Assembly: GCA_937925655.1 (NCBI GenBank)
Contig: CALAMC010000035.1
Coordinates: forward strand, 1-64,000
DNA from: an uncultured candidate division Zixibacteria bacterium
GTDB lineage: Bacteria; Zixibacteria; MSB-5A5; GN15; PGXB01
Direction of reading: 5' to 3'
Length of the DNA: 64,000 bases
Positions 27,875 to 35,186 of this stretch are shown in pieces (the first letter of the stretch is position 1; each line of letters starts with the position of its first letter). Under the pieces are notes generated by a model, which was not told the origin of the DNA, did no database searches, and saw nothing but the letters and a program-made list of their open reading frames with translations. Made by a program: the position numbers and the translations under genes.

Positions 27875-29041
27875 ATGATAAACAAAGCCATCACCTGGAT
27901 AGAAATAAATTCGCGCGCCTTTTATCAAAATCTCAAATCGATCCGGGCGCTGGCGGGAAGTCGCCTGATCGCGGCCGCCGTCAAAGCCAACGCTTATGGT
28001 CACGGCCTCGAGGAAATTATCGGACTGCTCGGGCCGACCGACGTGACCTATGTCGCGGTCCATTCCTCCGATGAAGCCGTGCGGGCGCGTCAGGCCGGCT
28101 GGGATAGAAATATTCTCGGTGTCGGCTATATCACGCTGGCCGATCTTGACGTCGTTTTCGAACATGACATCGAACCGACCGTCTATAATGTCGAGACGAT
28201 TGACAGGCTGGGACGGTTGAGCAATAAGTACAAAAAAGGCGCCGCTCTGCATCTTAAAATCGAAACCGGTACCAATCGCCAGGGTCTGGGCCCGGATAAA
28301 ATCGAGGTCGCCTTGAAAACGATAAAGAAATATCCCGGCCTGTTCCTGAAAGGCGTCTCGACGCATTTTGCCAATATCGAAGATACCACCGATCATTCCT
28401 ATGCCGAATCACAGCTGAAAATTTTCAATGACACCGTCGTGCGGATAAAAAAGCTGGGTTTCAAACCGGCCGTGCGGCATACTGCCTGTTCGGCGGCGAT
28501 GCTTTTATTCGATGAAACCCGGTTCGAGATGGTGCGGCCGGGGATAGCACTCTATGGTCTGTGGCCGTCTAAAGAAACCTATCTGTCATACCGTCTTAAA
28601 GGCGGCGACAACGGAATCCTGTCGCCGATTCTCACCTGGAAAACCCGCGTGGCACAGATCAAGACGATTAAAGCCAATGCCTATATCGGCTATGGTTGCA
28701 CGTACAAAACCGCCGCCCGGACCCGGCTGGCGGTGCTTCCCGTAGGCTATTACGACGGTTATGACCGGGGGTTCTCGAATCTGGCCTATGTTTTAATCAA
28801 GGGTCGCCGGGCTCCCGTGCGCGGCCGCGTCTGCATGAATCTTATGATGGTGGATATTACCGATATTCCCGGGGTCAGGCTGGAGGACGAAGTTATTCTA
28901 CTGGGTCATGAACCTGAAACGGGCGAAAAAATTACCGCCGATCAGATGGCCTTATGGGCAGGAACAGTCAATTATGAAATAATCGGTCGCCTGGGTTCGC
29001 ATATAAAGAAAATTTTTGTTGATTCCGATATTATGGCATAA
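27875..29041 (+). CDS. alr: Alanine racemase
   Basis: A 388-residue PLP enzyme making D-alanine for peptidoglycan. The PLP lysine is in AAVKANAYGHGLEE; the second catalytic residue is the tyrosine in YIGYGCTYKT, followed by LAVLPVGYYDGYDRG. The C-terminal block VRGRVCMNLMMVDIT and the closing YEIIGRLGSHIKK are standard. It lies directly after a terminator with a short leader. Confidence 0.96.
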   Translation: MINKAITWIEINSRAFYQNLKSIRALAGSRLIAAAVKANAYGHGLEEIIGLLGPTDVTYVAVHSSDEAVRARQAGWDRNILGVGYITLADLDVVFEHDIEPTVYNVETIDRLGRLSNKYKKGAALHLKIETGTNRQGLGPDKIEVALKTIKKYPGLFLKGVSTHFANIEDTTDHSYAESQLKIFNDTVVRIKKLGFKPAVRHTACSAAMLLFDETRFEMVRPGIALYGLWPSKETYLSYRLKGGDNGILSPILTWKTRVAQIKTIKANAYIGYGCTYKTAARTRLAVLPVGYYDGYDRGFSNLAYVLIKGRRAPVRGRVCMNLMMVDITDIPGVRLEDEVILLGHEPETGEKITADQMALWAGTVNYEIIGRLGSHIKKIFVDSDIMA

Positions 29042-29130
29042 CTTATTGATATGCAAGATAGTCCCGTTATTATAATGTAGCGAGGGGAGTCTGTCGGTTT
29101 GAAAGTCGGTTTTTTGTCGGCATATAAATT

Positions 29131-29200
29131 AGTGACAATTTTCACTTGACAGGCGGCTTCGCACAGGGTAACTTTGCGATTGTGAAGGAATTCACAATCG
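29131..29200 (+). promoter_or_regulatory. rex promoter with Rex operator and second degenerate dyad
   Basis: A perfect inverted repeat at 29177-29200 contains TTGTGAAGGAATTCACAA, which fits the known Rex consensus TTGTGAAnnnnTTCACAA exactly. TTGACA at 29146-29151 and TAACTT at 29169-29174 (17-nt spacer) form a plausible promoter, so the operator covers the transcription start. A second weaker dyad AGTGAcaatttTCACT-like lies at 29131-29146, over the upstream side of the -35. The two dyad centres are 50 bp apart. This indicates NADH-sensitive autoregulation. Confidence 0.85.
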
Positions 29201-29237
29201 TAACCGAAAAACAGGATTGGTTTGACAGGAAGATACA

Positions 29238-29915
29238 TTGGCTTTTAATAGCGGCAAAAAGAAGATTTCAGAATCGACGATACACCGGTTGTCGTTGTAT
29301 TATCGAGTTCTGTCCATTCTTGAGAAAGAAAACCATCAGACCGTTTCCTCCAAGGAATTGGCCCGGCGGGAAAAGCTGACTCCGGCGCAAGTGCGCAAGG
29401 ATTTGTCGTTTTTCGGTTCTTTTGGAACGCGCGGGCTGGGTTACCCGGTTTCGGAGCTCAAGCGCCAGATCGGGGATATTTTGGGCATTAATCGCGGCTG
29501 GAATGTGGCTATGGTCGGAGTCGGCAATATCGGTTCGGCTCTGGTCGGCTACAAGGAGTTTCAGCGACAGGGATTCAACATTAAAGTCATTTTTGACAAC
29601 GATCAGCGTAAAATAGGCTCCAACCACAAGGGCATAATCGTTTCCGATATCCGCAATCTGGAACGTGACCTGCGCGCCAACAATATCGAGATAGTCATTC
29701 TGGCGGTCCCGGCGACGGTGGCGCAATACATTGTCGATGATATCGTCCGGGCGGGAATTCGGGGCATATTGAATTTTGCTCCGCTAAATCTGAAAGTGCC
29801 CGACCATGTTTTCCTGCGCAACGAAAACATGTCGATGGAACTGGAATACCTTTCCTTTGCCCTGAAAAATTCGGAAACTTCCAAAAGCGGCGAGGGCAAA
29901 GGTCACAAAATATAA
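29238..29915 (+). CDS. rex: Redox-sensing transcriptional repressor Rex
   Basis: A 225-residue repressor that senses the NADH/NAD+ ratio. The N-terminal winged helix (STIHRLSLYYRVLSILEKE, LTPAQVRKDLSFFGSFGTRG) binds DNA; the Rossmann domain starts VAMVGVGNIGSALVGY with FDNDQRKIG following. Start codon appears to be TTG 29238, with AGGAAG 6 nt upstream. A Rex operator lies just upstream. Rex commonly controls fermentation and respiratory NADH-oxidising genes; no other consensus operator was noticed in this window. Confidence 0.95.
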   Translation: MAFNSGKKKISESTIHRLSLYYRVLSILEKENHQTVSSKELARREKLTPAQVRKDLSFFGSFGTRGLGYPVSELKRQIGDILGINRGWNVAMVGVGNIGSALVGYKEFQRQGFNIKVIFDNDQRKIGSNHKGIIVSDIRNLERDLRANNIEIVILAVPATVAQYIVDDIVRAGIRGILNFAPLNLKVPDHVFLRNENMSMELEYLSFALKNSETSKSGEGKGHKI

Positions 29916-29965
29916 ACCGTCTCAGGGATGAGGCGGAAATTACCTCTTTAAAGTGACACTTGGGA

Positions 29966-30004
29966 ATGGCGCCCGCAGTAAGCCGGCGGGCGCCATGTTT
30001 TTTA
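29966..30004 (+). terminator. Rho-independent terminator after rex
   Basis: An 11-bp perfect GC-rich stem (29966-29976 with 29986-29996) followed by GTTTTTT, 50 nt after the rex stop. Confidence 0.9.
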
Positions 30005-30061
30005 ATCCCGACGGCTTGACAATTATTAAATCCATCCGATTATTGGATTGTAAAAGGATAA

Positions 30062-31012
30062 ATGATCAAAGGAGTCCGATTGTATAAAACAGCCTTGTTA
30101 TTGACGGTCCTGATACTCCTGTTATCCGGCGTCGCCACCGCTGATATGACCCGTGACAGCGTGCAATATTATTTGCGCCAGGGCGGCCTGGCCTTCACCC
30201 AGAATGATTATGGCAAAGCCATTTTGAATTTCAAGGAAGCCTTGAAATTCGATTCGACCAATCTGGATGCCCTGAAAACCCTGGGAGTCATATACGCGGA
30301 AATGGGCCGGACCGGTCCGGCGATGGAATACCTGGGACAGGCGCTCCAAATCGATTCCACCGACGCCTCGATTTATAACAGCCTGGCCGTGACGTACCTG
30401 GCGCGGCGGGATACTCTTCAAGCTATCCAGTATTATAACAAGGCCATCGCCCTTGATTCGACCAAGGGCAATTTCGCCGCCAATCTGGCTTTATTATATT
30501 TTTCGCGGGAAGATTATGGCCGCACGATTAATATCCTTCAGCCGATTTTGCCGCATGATACCGCCAACAAGCGGATTCATTACCTTTTGGGCCGGTCGTA
30601 TCTGGGCCTCAAGCGTTTTGTGGACAGCGAACCGTATCTGCAGAAAGCCGCCGACCTTGATGATAAAAACGCGGAGTACGTTTTTTATCTGGGGGTTGTT
30701 AAAGATTTTCTGGGAAAGTCGATTGCCGCCGAAAGCAGTTTCAAGCAGGCCTTGTTTTTAAACAAGGATTATTTCGACGCCTGGCAACGCCTGGGTGTCC
30801 TGTATATAAAAACCGACCGACCATCCGATGCTTTGCCGGCCTTTGAACGTGCCGTGGCGTTGCGACCCGACGATATCAACGCCCATGTCGCTCTCGGAGC
30901 CACTTATTTACTAAATGACATGGCGGATAAAGCCGATGAAATTTTGGCCTGGCTAAAAAGACGCGACCCTGAAGCGGCCGAAAAGATGGTTCGTCTGGGT
31001 CAAAAAAAATAG
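30062..31012 (+). CDS. Exported TPR-repeat protein
   Basis: A 316-residue protein with a signal peptide (hydrophobic residues 10-27) and about seven consecutive tetratricopeptide repeats, e.g. NDYGKAILNFKEALKFDSTN, LDALKTLGVIYAEMGRTGPA and DAWQRLGVLYIKTDRPSDAL. TPR arrays mediate protein contacts, often in envelope assembly complexes. AAAGGA precedes the ATG; a TTGACA box at 30016-30021 may be its -35. It is flanked by the rex terminator and a candidate structured RNA. Confidence 0.9.
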   Translation: MIKGVRLYKTALLLTVLILLLSGVATADMTRDSVQYYLRQGGLAFTQNDYGKAILNFKEALKFDSTNLDALKTLGVIYAEMGRTGPAMEYLGQALQIDSTDASIYNSLAVTYLARRDTLQAIQYYNKAIALDSTKGNFAANLALLYFSREDYGRTINILQPILPHDTANKRIHYLLGRSYLGLKRFVDSEPYLQKAADLDDKNAEYVFYLGVVKDFLGKSIAAESSFKQALFLNKDYFDAWQRLGVLYIKTDRPSDALPAFERAVALRPDDINAHVALGATYLLNDMADKADEILAWLKRRDPEAAEKMVRLGQKK

Positions 31013-31029
31013 GGACCTTATCCCTTCCC

Positions 31030-31058
31030 TTGGTTTTAATCCCGTTATTCGATTAAAT
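31030..31058 (+). promoter_or_regulatory. Possible promoter of the candidate RNA
   Basis: TTGGTT at 31030-31035, 17-nt spacer, TTAAAT at 31053-31058. Initiation about 7 nt later falls on 31065, the first base of the closing stem of the RNA described next. Match to consensus is modest (3/6 and 4/6). Confidence 0.4.
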
Positions 31059-31064
31059 TAATTA

Positions 31065-31231
31065 AGCCATCCCGATCCGAAGGTGGGCATTGAAAGTGAT
31101 AACGGTCTTAACGCGGTCGGGCTGAAATCTACAGGTCCGTTTATTTTCAGCCCGGTTTGACTAACGGGGCGACCAATAAAAATTGATAACTCACCGCCCG
31201 TGTTCGGTTTTGAAACCGGGATGGCTTTTTA
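31065..31231 (+). ncRNA. Candidate structured RNA, no known family
   Basis: The ends form a 10-bp perfect helix: 31065-31074 (AGCCATCCCG) with 31217-31226 (CGGGATGGCT), the latter running into TTTT. Inside, 31077-31081 pairs with 31203-31207, 31085-31088 with 31196-31199 across a symmetric 3x3 loop, and a 10-bp hairpin forms from 31118-31127 with 31145-31154 around a 17-nt loop. The loop carries GGTC (31134-31137), which could pair with GACC at 31171-31174. A promoter-like sequence ends 6 nt upstream and a T run ends the molecule, so an independent transcript of about 165 nt is plausible. It could instead be a 3' UTR structure of the TPR gene. I do not recognise it as 6S, SRP, RNase P, tmRNA or a common riboswitch. 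Confidence 0.5.
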
Positions 31232-31356
31232 TATGTTCATGCAGAAATATGTAATCCGGCAAATTCTCCCGAGGCTTTAATTTTTCTCAAAAGCTGCCAG
31301 CTCAAGATCCAATTAATAGACGAAAAACCAGGATGCTTTGTCTAATATAGAAAATA

Positions 31357-31385
31357 AAAAAGCCCGGCTTTTCCATAGCCGGGCT
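31357..31385 (-). terminator. Rho-independent terminator
   Basis: Stem 31361-31369 / 31377-31385 (AGCCCGGCT / AGCCGGGCT) with a 7-nt loop; on the minus strand it is followed by TTTTTTATTTT. It ends the 1162-aa secreted protein gene 27 nt away. Confidence 0.88.
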
Positions 31386-31411
31386 TTTGCTCTGATTTGT
31401 TCAGGAGTCAA

Positions 31412-34400
31412 TTATTTTCCAATTTGCGCCCAGGGATACCGGGTCCTGACCATGCAATGCCGGCCCGAAACCTGACCGGCCAATTGCACGGTAAAAACCA
31501 GGTCTTCATCCGGGGGGCGGTTATAAGGCTCGATAACCCTGATTGTGTATGTACCCGGATTAATATTGGTAATTATATAAGTGAAATCAAAACGGCACAG
31601 GCATGCGCAACCCTCGCCGTCCCGGAGCGAATCGACCTCGGTAATAATAATCTCTTGCCCGATAATGTCAATTTCAGATATAACCACCGGACAGCAGTTG
31701 AGAGCGCCATTGATATGTTCTATTCTCAATCCGCCGTTGGCGCTGTTATAGGTGTACTCAAGGCAATCGAGGGTGTCGGGAATCGTGTCGAGCGGGTATT
31801 TTTGGAAATGATCCTTGCACCCCGAATTCCATATTAGTTGGCCGCCCGGAGGACCGAAGACCTGTTCGCATATCGGTTCCGGGCCGGGCGGATCACCGTA
31901 TTTATAATCGATCAAATACAGGATATCGATCAGGTTGATATTGCCGTCGGCGTCGGCATCACCCGATACAAACGGGTCGGGTGCCGGGCCGGGCGGATCG
32001 CCGTATTTATAGTCGATCAAGTATAAAATATCGATCAAATTGACAGAGCCATCACGGTTGACATCGCCGCAAATATAATCGCAGGCGTCGCCAATTCCGT
32101 CACTATCCGAATCCTCCTGTCCCGGGTTAAAGTCGTCCGGGCAGTTGTCGCAGACATCACCGAAATTATCCCCGTCGCCGTCGGCCTGGTCGGTGTTGGC
32201 AATCATCGGGCAGTTATCGCAGGCGTCGCCCGCGGTATCGCCATCGGTATCGGTCTGGTCGGTGTTGGCAACCAGCGGGCAGTTATCGCAGGCGTCGCCG
32301 ATTTCGTCCGCATCAAAGTCGGCCTGATCGGGATTATACGTGTTTATACAATTATCACAGGCATCACCGATTTCATCGCCGTCGGCGTCTTCCTGCTCCG
32401 GGTTATAAGCATACGGGCAGTTGTCGGATTCATCGGGAAGGCCGTCGCCGTCGCTGTCAAGGGCGGTCGCCAGTGAGGCGAAGGCATAGACAATACCGTG
32501 CGAATCAAACGTAACGCAGGCGATATTGGGACGGCCGTTGCCGCTGATGTCGCCCACGGCTACATCCATGACATCCCCGGCCGTGCTGTAGCTCCATTCG
32601 GTGGTTCCGGTGATGCCGTCGATGACATATATATTCTGGTCGTCCGAACCGACCAGCGCTTCGTTGTAACCGTCGAGGTCAACGTCATACACCATGCAGC
32701 AGTTGACTTCGCCCCCGGTCGGAAACGACCACAGCAGACTCCCATTGATACCGTTTAAGGCATGAGCGTTCTTGTTGGTCGAGGTGCCCGGGACGAGTAT
32801 GTCCGGGACATTGTCGTCGTTAAGATCACCGATGCCCATTCCCTGCACGTTGGTGGCCAGCTGCACCGGGGTTATCCAGAGAGTGTTGTGCGGCGAGACG
32901 CCGTTGATCATCATTACCTGCAACGGGCTGAAAGCGGTCGCGGCGGCCACGTCGGGGACGCCGTCATCATTGACATCGCCGACGACAATATGATGCACCG
33001 CGGTGGGGGCCGCGAAATTCCAGAGCTCCAGCCCGGTCGCACCATCGATCACGCTCACCTTGCTGTTGGTGGTGCCGCCTTCGACGGCCGCGATGACATC
33101 GAGCGGACCGGAGCCGTTCATCTGGGCCAGACGGATTTCATTGACATCCCCACCGGGACCGAACGACCACATTTCACTGCCGTCTTTGCCGTCGATGGCA
33201 TAGACCATGCTGTTATCGGCGCCGATGACGACATCGACATTGCCGTCCCCGTTGAGATCGGCGGATTTTATGCATTTTCTGTAGATTTGATCGGTGGGCG
33301 TGGTGAACGTCCACATGAAACCCCCGGCCGCGCCGTTTAAGGCGGTAACGGCTTTATCGGCTCCGCCGGTCGCCACGTCGAGCTGGCCGTCATCGTCGAA
33401 ATCCCCGATGGTGACGGCGTACTGGTTGGCGGTTCCGGTCCAGTTCCATAACTCAAGCCCCGTTTTCCCGCTGATGGCCCAGGCTTCATCGTCGGAACTC
33501 ACGGCGACGGCATCCATACCGCCGTCTTTGTCCAGATCGCCCAGGGCAAGAGCGTTGCCATAGGAGCCGAATTCGAATTCCCACAGCAGAGGCGACTGCA
33601 CGGTTTTCAGGGCCCAGACGCTTTTGCCCGGGTCCGACCCCATACCGGTATAATCGGCACCGCCCGCCGCGGCGATATCCATGACGCCGTCGTCGTCGAA
33701 ATCCCCGATGGCGACGGCCGTGAATAAACCGGCGACGCTGTAATAGTACACTTTACTGCCGTCCTCGGCCATGAGGACCTGGATGCGGTCGAAAGTCGCC
33801 GCGACAATATTCAACTCACCGTCGCCGGTGACGTCGGCCACCGCCAAATCGCGAACATAGCCGTCGAGCGTCGGCGAAATATACAAAGGCGCACCGACAT
33901 CGCCTTCAAAGACATAAACATTCATCGTCCCGGTCACGACTCCGACCAGAAGCTCCGGATCACCGTCCTCGTCGATATCGGCGGCATAAAGTCCGATTTC
34001 ACCGTTGGTATGATCGACTGTCCCGAAGTTGTAATTCCATTCGGTTTTGCCCGTAGCGGCGTTTTTAACCAAAACTTCGCCGTGGTCATCGCCGAATACG
34101 ACGGAGAATATGACTTCAAGGGTGCCGTCGTTATCGATATCGATAATCATCGCGTCCAGAGCGATATAAGTCACGGTCGAATCCCAGATGGCCGCCCCGG
34201 TGGCGCCGTTTATCACTCCGCAATGATTGGAAAATCCGGCGAGATATTCATGGGCGAAGGCAACATCATCGATATTATCGCCGTTGACGTCAGCGGCGTC
34301 CACGGCGTTGCTCCAGAGACTGCCGACGTAATATTGCCATAACTGGGCGCCGTTTGTTCCGTTTAAGCCATAAATGTAGTCGTCGAATGACGCCACCGCC

Positions 34401-34900
34401 ACGTCGCCATAAGCGTCCCCGTTCAGATTGCATACGACCAGGTCGGTTATGGAAGCCGCGATGAAGCAGGTCCATAGCGGCGAACCGTCGGTGCCGTCGA
34501 TGGCATGGACCCGTCCGTCGGGTGTGCCCGAGGTGTTGTATGATGCTCCGGCGATAACATCGGCTATCATGTCATTGTTGACGTCGCCGATGGTCAGGGC
34601 GCGGACGCCGTCCTGCGCCAGATATGTCCAGAGGGTGTCGCCGGTGGCGCCGTCGAGGGCGATGACACGCGAAGGGTCGCCGTAATTGGTCTGGTCATAC
34701 TCGGCGGTGATGACATCCTCGATATTGTCACCGTTAAGATCGGCGGTTTCGACATGGGGAGTGCGCAGGTTCCCGTCGAATATCCAGAGCGGTTCGGCGC
34801 CATAGCTGTCGATTTGCGCCAGGGCCGGAACGGCCCAGAGGCTCAAAACCGCAAAAACAAAAATAGCCCCGATGTTTGCTTTAACTTTGGATTTGTTCAT
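31412..34900 (-). CDS. Giant secreted FG-GAP/PQQ-like propeller protein with TSP3 and dockerin-like modules
   Basis: 1162 residues. A signal peptide (to about residue 28) precedes some 780 residues of repeated blades of the type GDVNDDGVPDVAAAT and ALNGINGSLLWSFPTGG, mixing FG-GAP/VCBS calcium loops with PQQ-type sheets, i.e. large beta propellers. Residues about 814-940 hold five thrombospondin type 3 calcium repeats (DSDGDGLPDESDNCP and variants). A doubled dockerin-like module (CGDVNRDGSVNLIDIL... twice) spans about 942-1013, encoded by near-identical tandem DNA. A Cys-rich 150-residue domain of unknown type follows, so here the dockerin is not terminal. Probably a calcium-rich surface or extracellular binding protein. 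Confidence 0.9.
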   Translation of the reverse strand: MNKSKVKANIGAIFVFAVLSLWAVPALAQIDSYGAEPLWIFDGNLRTPHVETADLNGDNIEDVITAEYDQTNYGDPSRVIALDGATGDTLWTYLAQDGVRALTIGDVNNDMIADVIAGASYNTSGTPDGRVHAIDGTDGSPLWTCFIAASITDLVVCNLNGDAYGDVAVASFDDYIYGLNGTNGAQLWQYYVGSLWSNAVDAADVNGDNIDDVAFAHEYLAGFSNHCGVINGATGAAIWDSTVTYIALDAMIIDIDNDGTLEVIFSVVFGDDHGEVLVKNAATGKTEWNYNFGTVDHTNGEIGLYAADIDEDGDPELLVGVVTGTMNVYVFEGDVGAPLYISPTLDGYVRDLAVADVTGDGELNIVAATFDRIQVLMAEDGSKVYYYSVAGLFTAVAIGDFDDDGVMDIAAAGGADYTGMGSDPGKSVWALKTVQSPLLWEFEFGSYGNALALGDLDKDGGMDAVAVSSDDEAWAISGKTGLELWNWTGTANQYAVTIGDFDDDGQLDVATGGADKAVTALNGAAGGFMWTFTTPTDQIYRKCIKSADLNGDGNVDVVIGADNSMVYAIDGKDGSEMWSFGPGGDVNEIRLAQMNGSGPLDVIAAVEGGTTNSKVSVIDGATGLELWNFAAPTAVHHIVVGDVNDDGVPDVAAATAFSPLQVMMINGVSPHNTLWITPVQLATNVQGMGIGDLNDDNVPDILVPGTSTNKNAHALNGINGSLLWSFPTGGEVNCCMVYDVDLDGYNEALVGSDDQNIYVIDGITGTTEWSYSTAGDVMDVAVGDISGNGRPNIACVTFDSHGIVYAFASLATALDSDGDGLPDESDNCPYAYNPEQEDADGDEIGDACDNCINTYNPDQADFDADEIGDACDNCPLVANTDQTDTDGDTAGDACDNCPMIANTDQADGDGDNFGDVCDNCPDDFNPGQEDSDSDGIGDACDYICGDVNRDGSVNLIDILYLIDYKYGDPPGPAPDPFVSGDADADGNINLIDILYLIDYKYGDPPGPEPICEQVFGPPGGQLIWNSGCKDHFQKYPLDTIPDTLDCLEYTYNSANGGLRIEHINGALNCCPVVISEIDIIGQEIIITEVDSLRDGEGCACLCRFDFTYIITNINPGTYTIRVIEPYNRPPDEDLVFTVQLAGQVSGRHCMVRTRYPWAQIGK

Positions 34901-35133
34901 GACACACCTCTTTATGATATGAACCTATTCCTTTTTCTGACAGGCGCCCAAAGGAACGGTTCTCGGCGGGCATGAATAACGGCCGGTCGGCTGCAACCGG
35001 GAAAGAAAAAGAGGCCAGCCGGAACCGGGAACACAAGTTGACTGCGCCTTACAAGGATAAGATAGCCCGGAGCGGGAATTCTGTCAAGGCTGTAAATCCG
35101 GACGAGGCCGCCCGACAAAGGCCTGCCCCGGCC

Positions 35134-35163
35134 AAAAAGAGAAGCGGCCTTGCGGCCGCTTCT
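35134..35163 (-). terminator. Rho-independent terminator
   Basis: A 10-bp stem AGAAGCGGCC / GGCCGCTTCT with TTGC loop; the minus strand continues into CTTTTT. It ends the gene at 35187. A close relative lies at 38321-38349. The remaining 34901-35133 region has no gene and presumably holds the promoter of the 1162-aa protein on the other side. Confidence 0.85.
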
Positions 35164-35186
35164 TGAGAAATAGAACTTAAAGCCCG

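Noticed and set aside
32090..32470. Regular repeats resembling a CRISPR or satellite array
   Set aside because: They are in-frame codons of thrombospondin type 3 calcium repeats and vary in length and sequence as coding repeats do.
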